Shown here one piece after another: positions 42,841-51,071 of a stretch of 64,000 bases of DNA. The translations under genes were made by a program, and so were the position numbers. The DNA lies in the NCBI GenBank assembly GCA_052400665.1, contig JBQTGK010000001.1, one strand, 5' to 3'. Position 1 is the first letter of the stretch. Every line of letters begins with the position of its first letter. The notes beneath the pieces are model-generated. The model was not told where the DNA came from. It made no database searches and was given only the letters and a program-made list of their open reading frames with translations. The stretch is from JBQTGK01 sp052400665 (GTDB lineage: Bacteria > Bacteroidota > Bacteroidia > Bacteroidales > Marinifilaceae).

Positions 42841-44076
42841 CTATTTTTCAACTTCGCTTCCTTTTATAGGATTCGATTTATCTGGTAAAATAAGATTTAG
42901 CACAACACCAACAACCGATGCAAGACCAATTCCTGCCAAAGAAAAATTACCATAAGTAATTTGTGCTCCACCAATACCAACAGTTAATACAACCGATACA
43001 ATAACCTGATTTCTTGTTTTAGTAAAATCTGTTTTTGCATCGATTAATGTTTTAATACCAATACTGGCAATTAATCCAAATAATAGCAACATGATACCTC
43101 CTAAAACGGCTTGTGGAATTGTTTTTAGAAAAGCACTCACTTTACCTATTAAAGAAAAAACCAAAGCTGTAATGGCTGATATTCTTAACACACGAGGATC
43201 AACAACCTTTGTTAGTGCGATTGCGCCTGTTACTTCAGAATAGGTAGTATTTGGAGGTCCGCCAAAAAATCCGGCGAAAGCTGTAGCAATACCATCTCCT
43301 AATAAAGTTCTGTTTAAACCAGGATTTTTTACGAACTGCTTATTTGCAACTCCTCCAATTGCATACATATCACCTACGTGCTCTATAATTGGTGCAAAAG
43401 CTACTGGTATCATATAAATTACAGCACTCCAATTTAATTCAGGACGAATAAATTCTGGCAAAGCAAACCATGCAGCATCCTTAATTGGAGTAAAATCGAC
43501 TTCGCCTAGTACAATTGACAAAACATAACCTACAACAATTGCTGCAAATACAGGTATTAATTTTAGCATTCCTTTTGTAAAAACAACAACAACGATAGCT
43601 GTTAATAAAGCAACGGTTGAAATTGCCCAATTTGTTTTTGCCATCCCTACAGCTACATCAGCAAGTGATAAACCAATAAGCATAATAACAGGACCTACCA
43701 CGATTGAAGGAAAGATTTTCTCGATTACTCGCAATCCCCAAACTTTGATAATACCAGAAACAAGTCCGTATACCAATCCAACTGCAATTAAACCAGATAA
43801 AGTACCGGGTAAACCATATAACTTAGTTGCAGCAACAATGGGTGCAATAAATGCAAAACTACTGCCCAAAAAAACAGGAACCATACCTTTTGTAATTAAA
43901 TGAAAAATCAAGGTTCCAATTCCTGCTGTAAATAATGCAACTGCTGGGTCAATACCAACTAATAACGGGACTAGTACTGTTGCACCAAATGCAACAAATA
44001 AAAACTGAATTCCCAAAATAATTCTTTTGGCGGGACTTTGAATTCCCTGCTCATTAGGATTTTGAAATAGATTCAT
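42841..44076 (-). CDS. NCS2 family uracil/xanthine permease, UraA-like
   Basis: This 411-aa inner-membrane protein has about 14 TM segments. ILGIQFLFVAFGATVLVPLL is the classic start of the UraA branch. FLGSSFAFIAPIVAA follows. The substrate-site region IPVAFAPIIEHVGD has the conserved Glu/His pair, and GGPPNTTYSEVTGAIALTK is the NCS2 signature. Uracil uptake is the best guess, and xanthine cannot be ruled out. A perfect consensus promoter lies 30 nt upstream. It belongs to a different branch from the AzgA-like permease nearby, so this locus covers both purine and pyrimidine bases. Confidence 0.88.
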   Translation of the reverse strand: MNLFQNPNEQGIQSPAKRIILGIQFLFVAFGATVLVPLLVGIDPAVALFTAGIGTLIFHLITKGMVPVFLGSSFAFIAPIVAATKLYGLPGTLSGLIAVGLVYGLVSGIIKVWGLRVIEKIFPSIVVGPVIMLIGLSLADVAVGMAKTNWAISTVALLTAIVVVVFTKGMLKLIPVFAAIVVGYVLSIVLGEVDFTPIKDAAWFALPEFIRPELNWSAVIYMIPVAFAPIIEHVGDMYAIGGVANKQFVKNPGLNRTLLGDGIATAFAGFFGGPPNTTYSEVTGAIALTKVVDPRVLRISAITALVFSLIGKVSAFLKTIPQAVLGGIMLLLFGLIASIGIKTLIDAKTDFTKTRNQVIVSVVLTVGIGGAQITYGNFSLAGIGLASVVGVVLNLILPDKSNPIKGSEVEK

Positions 44077-44106
44077 AAAATGGATTTAAATTTTTTCAAA
44101 TTGGCG

Positions 44107-44137
44107 CAAAGATAACAAGTTAGTTTGAATTGACAAA
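44107..44137 (-). promoter_or_regulatory. consensus Bacteroidota promoter of the UraA-like gene
   Basis: On the minus strand: TTTG (plus 44134-44137), 19-nt spacer, TATCTTTG (plus 44107-44114), an exact match to TTTG-N19-TAnnTTTG. The start site is expected about 25 nt before the ATG at 44076. Confidence 0.75.
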
Positions 44138-44303
44138 CCTGAAAAGATCAATAAATCAACGCAAAGGAGTGCGTAATTAACATTTTATAAGTAGATATCT
44201 CTATTTTAAAAACATTAGTAAAATAAGGTTTAACAACTAAGATTAATCGTTAAAAAGAAGAAAATAAAGGAAGTAGTAAAGATAATAACTATCAATAAAA
44301 AAT

Positions 44304-46019
44304 TTAAAATTTAATATCACGAACCATAAGTTGTGTTTCCACTTTCCCCATATATTCGTTTTCCTGAAGACTATAACACAAATCGAAAGGAGTTCCACTT
44401 GATATTTTAGGGTAAATTTTACCCATCGAAAAAGCAATTCCACCTTTAACATCTCCCTCGCGAATGTCATCAACGACAGAAAGTTTTAAATGCTCTTTAT
44501 TTCTGCCAACAGGACGACTATAACCATAATCAACAACTCTTTCGCTAACAAAAACAGGAGTCATATTTCTAGGTCCGAAAGGTTCAAATTGCTTTAATAT
44601 TCTAAAAAACTTAGGTGTAATATCCGATAATTTAATGCTAGCATCGATACTTATTTGCGGCATTAACATATCTTCACTTATATTCTCGCAAACATATTCT
44701 TCGAATCGTTTCTGAAATGCACTAACATTCTCGATTTTCATGGTTAATCCGGCAGCATATTTATGTCCTCCAAAATTTTCCAGTAAATCGCTACATGCCG
44801 AAATTGCCTGGTACAAATCAAAACCCTCGACCGATCGTGCACTTCCTGTTGCAAAACCATTGGATTCGGTAAGAATAACCGTTGGCTTATAGTACGTTTC
44901 TATCATTCTGGATGCTACAATGCCAATTACACCTTTATGCCAGTTACAATCGTATAAAACAGTACTTTTTTTGGCCAGTAAAGTTTTATTCTTTGCTACT
45001 CTATCAAGAGCCTCATCAGTAATACTATGATCTAGTTCTTTTCTATCTTCGTTCAAATCGTTAATGGTATCGCCAATAAGAGTAGCAGCCTCTTCTTTAT
45101 CTGCAATTAACAATTGCACAGCACGATTACCCGATTGAATTCTGCCTGCGGCATTAATTCTTGGCCCTATTTTAAACACAATATCATTAACCCCTAAATC
45201 TTTGGTAACTCCCGCCAACTTAAGAATTGTTTTCAGTCCTAGTCTGGGATGTTCGTTCAGCTGTTTTAACCCAAAATGGGTAAGCACTCTATTTTCTCCG
45301 GTAATTGGCACAATATCTGAGGCAATACTAACTGCTAATAAATCTAACAGCGGCATTAAAGTTACAAACTTCCAGCCTTTTTTTTGAGCAAGTCCCTGCA
45401 TAAACTTAAAACCTACGCCACAACCCGAAAGCGCATCGCATGGGTAATTACAGTCCTCTCTTTTAGGATCAAGAACAGCTACTGCCTGAGGTAAAACCTC
45501 GTCTGGAGTATGATGATCGCAGATAATAAAATCTACGCCTTTTTCTTTGGCATAAGCCACCTTTTCACTTGCTTTTATACCGCAGTCAAGAGCAATTACG
45601 AGAGTGTAATTTTTATCGGCGGCAAAATCTATTCCTTTAACTGAAATACCATACCCCTCAGAATAACGATCGGGTATATAATAATCAATATAATCGAAAT
45701 GAGATTTTAAATAAGTATAAACTAAAGCTACAGAAGTAGTGCCATCAACATCGTAATCACCATACACCAATACGCGCTCTTGTTTATCCATGGCAATTAT
45801 TAGACGCTCCACTGCCTCAGTCATATCTTTCATTAGAAAAGGATCGTGTAGATCATCTAAACTAGGGCGAAAGAAAGCCTTGGCCATTTCGAAAGTAGTG
45901 ATTCCTCTCTGAACTAACAGATTAGCTATCACACGATCAACACCTAACGATTCCATTAGAGCCTCAACCGTTTCATCATCGCCCGGTTCATTTATTACCC
46001 ATCTCTTTTCCATATTCAA
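44304..46019 (-). CDS. recJ: single-stranded-DNA-specific exonuclease RecJ
   Basis: RecJ degrades ssDNA 5-prime to 3-prime in recombination and repair. The 571-aa protein has the DHH phosphoesterase core with YGDYDVDGTTSVALVY at about residue 85, ALDCGIKA, and CDHHTPDEVLP at about 167. The DHHA1 nucleic-acid domain carries GGHKYAAGLTMK at about 425, and a C-terminal OB-like domain follows. All metal-binding Asp and His motifs are intact. It follows lipB by 17 nt on the minus strand and probably shares the lipA-lipB transcript. Confidence 0.94.
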   Translation of the reverse strand: MNMEKRWVINEPGDDETVEALMESLGVDRVIANLLVQRGITTFEMAKAFFRPSLDDLHDPFLMKDMTEAVERLIIAMDKQERVLVYGDYDVDGTTSVALVYTYLKSHFDYIDYYIPDRYSEGYGISVKGIDFAADKNYTLVIALDCGIKASEKVAYAKEKGVDFIICDHHTPDEVLPQAVAVLDPKREDCNYPCDALSGCGVGFKFMQGLAQKKGWKFVTLMPLLDLLAVSIASDIVPITGENRVLTHFGLKQLNEHPRLGLKTILKLAGVTKDLGVNDIVFKIGPRINAAGRIQSGNRAVQLLIADKEEAATLIGDTINDLNEDRKELDHSITDEALDRVAKNKTLLAKKSTVLYDCNWHKGVIGIVASRMIETYYKPTVILTESNGFATGSARSVEGFDLYQAISACSDLLENFGGHKYAAGLTMKIENVSAFQKRFEEYVCENISEDMLMPQISIDASIKLSDITPKFFRILKQFEPFGPRNMTPVFVSERVVDYGYSRPVGRNKEHLKLSVVDDIREGDVKGGIAFSMGKIYPKISSGTPFDLCYSLQENEYMGKVETQLMVRDIKF

Positions 46020-46036
46020 GAATTTAGCTAGCCAAA

Positions 46037-46741
46037 TTAGTCAATTTCCAACGTCATATCAAACAGATTGGCAATATGATTTTTAAGATTATGTTTTACC
46101 TCTTCAATATCAAGCTCTTTGCCTAATTCTTTTTTAAGAGAAGTAACTCCTTTGTCAACAAAGCCACAAGGATTAATATAATCGAAATATTTTAAGTCGG
46201 TATTTACATTAAAAGCAAGACCATGCATACTAACCCATCGGCTCACCCTTACTCCAATTGCACATATTTTTCGAACCCGAGGGCTACCTACATCCAACCA
46301 CACACCGGTTGCTCCATCTAGCCTTGTTCCAGTTATACCATAGTCGCCAATACAATTTATTACCGCTTGCTCTAAATTCTCAATGTATTTTTTGATTCCC
46401 ATATCGTAGGTTTCCAAATTTAATATTGGATAAGCAACAATTTGTCCCGGCCCATGATATGTAATATCACCACCTCTGTTTATTTTATGAAAAGTGGCCT
46501 CTTTTGCCTGCAGCTGCAACATATTAAGAAGCATATTTTGTTCTTTTCCACTTTTACCCAAAGTATAAACATGTGGATGTTCGCAAAAAAGCAGATAGTT
46601 ATCTGATAATTTTTTCTGATCTTTTGGGAGATCTGAATTTGCCTGTTTAGAAGCTAATACCTCCTCGAATAAGGTTTCCTGATAATCCCAGGCTTTTTTA
46701 TAGTCTATAGAGCCTAAATCTCTAAAAATTGTTTTGATCAT
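46037..46741 (-). CDS. lipB: octanoyl-[acyl carrier protein]:protein octanoyltransferase LipB
   Basis: LipB moves octanoate from ACP to the lipoyl domains of 2-oxoacid dehydrogenases and the glycine cleavage H protein. The 234-aa protein has GGDITYHGPGQIVAYPIL, GATGVWL, KICAIGVRVSRWVSMHG with the catalytic Lys, and the catalytic Cys in INPCGF. Its start overlaps the lipA stop by 4 nt (ATGA), so the complete lipoate-synthesis pair is co-translated. Confidence 0.95.
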   Translation of the reverse strand: MIKTIFRDLGSIDYKKAWDYQETLFEEVLASKQANSDLPKDQKKLSDNYLLFCEHPHVYTLGKSGKEQNMLLNMLQLQAKEATFHKINRGGDITYHGPGQIVAYPILNLETYDMGIKKYIENLEQAVINCIGDYGITGTRLDGATGVWLDVGSPRVRKICAIGVRVSRWVSMHGLAFNVNTDLKYFDYINPCGFVDKGVTSLKKELGKELDIEEVKHNLKNHIANLFDMTLEID

Positions 46742-47613
46742 TTTTTCAAAGCTCCATTAATTTTTAATGCATTCACATGGCGTTCTGCATGATAAGAAGA
46801 ACGAACAAGAGGTGTACTTTCAACAAAGGAAAAACCTTTTTTCAATCCAACCTGCTCGTATTTTTTAAATGTCTCAGGTGTTATATATTCCTGTAATTCG
46901 AGATGTTGTCTTGTAGGCTGTAAATACTGACCAATAGTTATCACCTTAACACCAACTACCAGTAAATCGTCCATAACCTGATAAATTTCTTCCTCAGTTT
47001 CACCCAACCCCAGCATAATTCCCGATTTTGCAACAATACCGGAGTCTGCAATTTGTTTTAACACCTTAAGGCTAAGGTCGTATTTTGCACGACTACGAAC
47101 ACTTGGAGTTAACCTACGAACCGTTTCCAAATTATGAGAAATTACCTCAGGATTTTCATCAATTACCCTTTTTACATCTTCTTCTACGCCATTAAAATCG
47201 GGTATTAAAACCTCTAGTGTAGTATTCGGATTCACCTTTTTTATCTCCTTAATGGTTTCAGCCCAAATTCCGGAACCTCCATCATCTAAATCGTCACGAT
47301 CTACCGAAGTAACAACTGCATGCTTCAATTTCATTAATTTAATGGAACGAGCAAGACGTATTGGCTCTTTGGTATCAACCGGAAGAGGTTTACCAGTAGG
47401 AACATTACAAAATTTACAAGCCCGGGTACAAATATTTCCTAAAATCATGAAAGTAGCAGTTCCATTTCCCCAGCATTCTCCCACATTAGGACATTTTCCA
47501 CTAGAACAAATCGTGTGTAAACCATGTTCTTGAACAATACCGTTTACATAAGCGTAATCGTCACCTTTTGGCAACTGTATCTTTAACCAATCTGGCTTTC
47601 TTTTAATTTTCAT
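46738..47613 (-). CDS. lipA: lipoyl synthase LipA
   Basis: A radical-SAM enzyme that inserts two sulfurs into protein-bound octanoate. The 291-aa protein has the auxiliary-cluster motif CSSGKCPNVGECWG at about 36-49, the radical-SAM motif CTRACKFCNV at about 62-71, VTSVDRDDLDDGGSG, GIMLGLGETEEEI and the C-terminal RSSYHAE, whose Ser binds the auxiliary cluster. All cysteines are in place. It leads lipA-lipB-recJ, and a -7 promoter element lies about 100 nt upstream. Confidence 0.96.
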   Translation of the reverse strand: MKIKRKPDWLKIQLPKGDDYAYVNGIVQEHGLHTICSSGKCPNVGECWGNGTATFMILGNICTRACKFCNVPTGKPLPVDTKEPIRLARSIKLMKLKHAVVTSVDRDDLDDGGSGIWAETIKEIKKVNPNTTLEVLIPDFNGVEEDVKRVIDENPEVISHNLETVRRLTPSVRSRAKYDLSLKVLKQIADSGIVAKSGIMLGLGETEEEIYQVMDDLLVVGVKVITIGQYLQPTRQHLELQEYITPETFKKYEQVGLKKGFSFVESTPLVRSSYHAERHVNALKINGALKK

Positions 47614-47716
47614 TTTTAATCTCCCTAATTATCATTAACAACCAACTACACAAGCTGATTATCAACACTAAAACTTTTTAACAAATCCTTTTTTGCTTTA
47701 AAAAATCTCATTCATG

Positions 47717-47724
47717 CAAAGGTA
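47717..47724 (-). promoter_or_regulatory. -7 element of lipA-lipB-recJ
   Basis: On the minus strand this reads TACCTTTG, matching TAnnTTTG, about 104 nt before the lipA ATG. A TTG 24 nt upstream is the nearest -33 candidate. Confidence 0.45.
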
Positions 47725-47993
47725 TTCGAAAGCATGGAATATTTATTGCAATTACTAATGTTTTTGTAATTCAGATTTATTATTTTGTTATTTTTATTCA
47801 ATCTAAATTGATGTAAAACTACTGTAAAATCTATAAAATTAAAATTTATTAATAATCTTTTTTTTCTCTCCTTTTTTTGCTAAAAATGTAAATTAAAGAC
47901 ATACAATCATTTTAAATCAAGTACAAACAAAATAATTTATCTAAAAAAGAAAGTCTATTGTCCTGATACATTCACATATTGCACAGATTATTA

Positions 47994-48001
47994 TATCTTT
48001 G
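47994..48001 (+). promoter_or_regulatory. -7 element of lysS
   Basis: TATCTTTG matches TAnnTTTG, 28 nt before the ATG at 48030. It lies inside the frame that could be read from ATG 47979, which argues against that longer start. Confidence 0.6.
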
Positions 48002-48029
48002 CACCCGAATAAACTTTATTGAGATTAAG

Positions 48030-49751
48030 ATGAATGCGTTAGAACTTAGTGAACAAGAGATCATTAGAAGAAATTCCCTTAAGGAAATGCAGAAATTGGG
48101 CATCAACCCTTTTCCTGCAGCACAGTATCATGTAAATAATTATTCTGCAGATATATTGAAAGACTTCGATCCTGAAAAGAAGAACCTTCAAGAGGTTTGT
48201 ATAGCAGGTAGAATCATGAGCAGAAGAATCATGGGTAAAGCGTCTTTTATTGAACTACAAGATTCAAAAGGAAGAATTCAGGTTTACATTACAAGAGATG
48301 ATATATGCCCTGATGAGGATAAAACTCTTTACAACACTGTATTTAAAAAGCTTTTAGATATAGGAGATTTTATTGGAATTAAGGGATACGTATTTGTAAC
48401 CAAAGTAGGTGAAACATCTGTTCATACTACCGAAATCACAGTTCTTTCAAAATCTGTTCGCCCTCTTCCTATTGTAAAAGAGAAAGATGGAAAAGTTTAC
48501 GATGCATTTAGCGATCCAGAGATGCGTTACCGTCAGCGTTATGTCGATTTGGTAGTAAATCCGGATGTAAAAGATGTATTCTTAAAAAGAACTAAAGTGA
48601 TCAATTCGATGCGTGAATTGTTCAATAGTAAAGATTATTTAGAAGTTGAAACTCCAATATTACAGGCAATTCCTGGTGGAGCTTCTGCTCGACCTTTCGA
48701 AACACATCACAATGCGTTGGATATTCCTTTGTATATGCGTATTGCTAACGAATTATATCTAAAACGTTTAATTGTTGGTGGTTTTGATGGGGTTTACGAG
48801 TTTGCAAAAGACTTCCGTAACGAAGGAATGGACAGAACCCACAATCCTGAGTTTACTGTAATGGAAATTTATGTAGCCTATAAAGACTACAACTGGATGA
48901 TGGACTTTACAGAGGAAATGATTGAAAAAGTAGCAAAGGACCTTCACGGACAAACCAAATTAATGGTTGGCGATAAGGAAATTGACTTTAAGCGTCCTTA
49001 CAAACGAATTTCTATGATTGACTCAATTAAAGAGCATACAGGAATCGATATCAACGGCATGGATGATGTTCAGCTTCGTGAAGTTTGCAAGAAATTAGAT
49101 ATTGAGGTTGATGAAACATTCGGTAAAGGAAAATTAATCGACGAAATTTTCGGCGAAAAGTGTGAAGGAAATTATATCCAGCCTACTTTTATTACTGATT
49201 ATCCAGTTGAGATGTCTCCTCTTTGTAAAAAACACAGAGATAATCCTGAACTAACAGAACGTTTCGAATTGATGGTAAACGGGAAAGAGGTTTGTAATGC
49301 TTACTCTGAACTGAACGATCCAATAGACCAGCTGGAAAGATTCCAGGAACAAATGAAATTGAGCGAGAAAGGTGACGACGAGGCTATGTTTATTGACATG
49401 GATTTTGTTCGCGCACTAGAATATGGTATGCCTCCAACATCAGGAATGGGAATTGGTATCGACCGATTAACAATGTTAATGACAAATTCACAGTCGATTC
49501 AAGATGTTTTATTCTTCCCGCAAATGCGACCAGAGAAGAAAGCGGTTGTTGATAGCGACGAAAAATTTGTAGAATTGGGGATTGCACCAGAATGGATGCC
49601 AATTATCCGTAAAGCAGGATTCCAAACTGTTTCTGCCTTAAAAGAAGAGAAACACACAAAACTTCATCAGGATATTTGTGGTTGGAACAAAAAATTAAAA
49701 ATGGGATTAAAAAACCCTAGCCAGGACGAAGTTAAAGAATGGTTAGCTTAA
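48030..49751 (+). CDS. lysS: lysyl-tRNA synthetase, class II, with C-terminal extension
   Basis: LysRS charges tRNA-Lys. The 573-aa protein has an N-terminal OB-fold anticodon domain (EVCIAGRIMSRRIMGKASFI) and a class II catalytic core: motif 1 with YLEVETPILQAIPGGASARP, motif 2 FRNEGMDRTHNPEFT, and motif 3 GMGIGIDRLTMLM. After the core, about 75 extra residues (from about 500) are present, with IRKAGFQTVSALKEEKHTKL looking like a helix-hairpin-helix module. Bacteroidota LysRS often carry this tail. ATG 48030 is preferred to the in-frame ATG at 47979 because the promoter lies between. gpsA and pgi follow. Confidence 0.95.
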   Translation: MNALELSEQEIIRRNSLKEMQKLGINPFPAAQYHVNNYSADILKDFDPEKKNLQEVCIAGRIMSRRIMGKASFIELQDSKGRIQVYITRDDICPDEDKTLYNTVFKKLLDIGDFIGIKGYVFVTKVGETSVHTTEITVLSKSVRPLPIVKEKDGKVYDAFSDPEMRYRQRYVDLVVNPDVKDVFLKRTKVINSMRELFNSKDYLEVETPILQAIPGGASARPFETHHNALDIPLYMRIANELYLKRLIVGGFDGVYEFAKDFRNEGMDRTHNPEFTVMEIYVAYKDYNWMMDFTEEMIEKVAKDLHGQTKLMVGDKEIDFKRPYKRISMIDSIKEHTGIDINGMDDVQLREVCKKLDIEVDETFGKGKLIDEIFGEKCEGNYIQPTFITDYPVEMSPLCKKHRDNPELTERFELMVNGKEVCNAYSELNDPIDQLERFQEQMKLSEKGDDEAMFIDMDFVRALEYGMPPTSGMGIGIDRLTMLMTNSQSIQDVLFFPQMRPEKKAVVDSDEKFVELGIAPEWMPIIRKAGFQTVSALKEEKHTKLHQDICGWNKKLKMGLKNPSQDEVKEWLA

Positions 49752-49775
49752 AAAATTTCCTATAACATTATATAC

Positions 49776-49810
49776 TATCGGAGGTTGGGAATTTTTCCCT
49801 TCCTCCGATA
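49776..49810 (+). terminator. strong hairpin after lysS, probable terminator
   Basis: tatcggagg (49776-49784) pairs with cctccgata (49802-49810), and an inner gggaa/ttccc extends the stem. Only a weak T-rich tail (tttag) follows, so termination may be partial. Confidence 0.6.
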
Positions 49811-49827
49811 TTTAGTAAATTAGAGGT

Positions 49828-49847
49828 CTGTAAATTAAAATTTACAG
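49828..49847 (+). repeat. perfect 9-bp palindrome between lysS and gpsA
   Basis: ctgtaaatt (49828-49836), aa, aatttacag (49839-49847). It lies about 30 nt before the gpsA ATG and could be an operator or a small hairpin. No T-run follows. Confidence 0.5.
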
Positions 49848-49877
49848 CATCGACACATAGAATATAGCTACAGATAT

Positions 49878-50873
49878 ATGAACGAATCATCAAAAATTGC
49901 GATCATTGGAGGTGGTAGTTGGGCAACAGCCATTGCAAAAATCCTTATGGAGAATGTACAGGAAATAAACTGGTATATGCGCAACCCCGATACTATTAAA
50001 CAATTTAAGCAGTTAAGTCACAATCCGCGTTACATTACAGGTGCGGAATTCGACATCGGTAAAATTCACTTTACCGATAATATCGATCAGGTAGTTCTTA
50101 ATTCTGATATCATAATTTTTGCAATTCCTTCGGCTTTTTTAAAAAATGCACTTAAAAAACTTACGGTTAGCTTAGAAAATAAATTTATAGTATCTGCAAT
50201 TAAAGGAATTGTTCCAGATGAAAATCAGATAATTGGGGAGTTTTTCAACGAAAAATACAATGTCCCCTTAGATAATATTGGTGTAATTTCGGGTCCTTGC
50301 CATGCCGAAGAGGTTGCAATGGAACGATTATCTTACCTCACAATTTCGTGTACAGATGCAAAAAAAGCAAGATTTCTTGCTCTAAAACTTGAGTGTACCT
50401 ACATAAAAACAACCGTAACCGAAGATATTTACGGAACCGAATATGCAGCAGTATTAAAAAATGTAATTGCCATAGCAGCAGGAATTTGTCATGGACTTAG
50501 ATATGGCGATAATTTTCAATCCGTTTTAATATCGAATGCTATTCAGGAAATAAAACGATTTGTTGATACAGTTCATCCAATTACCCGAGACATAAAAAGT
50601 TCTGCTTATTTGGGCGATTTATTGGTTACCTGCTATTCCCAGTTTAGTAGAAACCGAACATTTGGAACCATGATTGGCAAAGGATACACCGTAAAATCGG
50701 CACAACTGGAAATGCACATGATTGCCGAAGGATACTACGCAGTTAGCTGTATCAAAGAAATTAACGATGTTTACAAAGTACACATGCCAATTACTATGGC
50801 CGTATACAACATTCTATATGAACGTATTTCGCCTGCTATTGAAATAAAATTATTAACCGAAGATTTACGCTAG
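49878..50873 (+). CDS. gpsA: glycerol-3-phosphate dehydrogenase [NAD(P)+]
   Basis: GpsA makes sn-glycerol 3-phosphate for phospholipid synthesis. The 331-aa protein has the Rossmann motif IAIIGGGSWATAIAKIL at residues 7-23, IIFAIPSAFLKNAL, VSAIKGIVPDENQIIGEF, VISGPCHAEEVAMER (family signature; the usual form is SGPSFA), the catalytic-Lys region YAAVLKNVIAIAAGI, and the substrate-binding segment around FSRNRTFG. All core residues look intact. It is placed between lysS and pgi, a common order in Bacteroidota. Confidence 0.94.
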   Translation: MNESSKIAIIGGGSWATAIAKILMENVQEINWYMRNPDTIKQFKQLSHNPRYITGAEFDIGKIHFTDNIDQVVLNSDIIIFAIPSAFLKNALKKLTVSLENKFIVSAIKGIVPDENQIIGEFFNEKYNVPLDNIGVISGPCHAEEVAMERLSYLTISCTDAKKARFLALKLECTYIKTTVTEDIYGTEYAAVLKNVIAIAAGICHGLRYGDNFQSVLISNAIQEIKRFVDTVHPITRDIKSSAYLGDLLVTCYSQFSRNRTFGTMIGKGYTVKSAQLEMHMIAEGYYAVSCIKEINDVYKVHMPITMAVYNILYERISPAIEIKLLTEDLR

Positions 50874-51071
50874 AGTAATTTTTTCGCAGTACTTTTGCAG
50901 AAGACCTAAAAAGCTATTGCCTGATATAAATAATAAAAAGCAGTCTGTATATAAAACTGCTCTTAATGATATTAGATTTTTAAATACAACTATTACTTTT
51001 TATTACCAGCTGCATATTTGGAGGGATATCGGTTCTGGCGGTAATAAATTGTAAACCTTAACTAGTACAAA

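Larger units (their letters stand above)
47614..48029. other. AT-rich divergent spacer between lipA and lysS
   Basis: These 416 nt hold promoters in both directions and no open frame with recognisable content. The lipA-side -7 box is at 47717-47724 and the lysS-side box at 47994-48001. The centre (about 47760-47960) is very AT-rich, with long A and T runs. I found no tRNA, T-box or known riboswitch here. Confidence 0.6.

Noticed and set aside
47979..48029. Upstream in-frame ATG that would add 17 residues to LysRS
   Set aside because: The -7 promoter box at 47994-48001 lies downstream of it, and the extra residues do not match LysRS N-termini.
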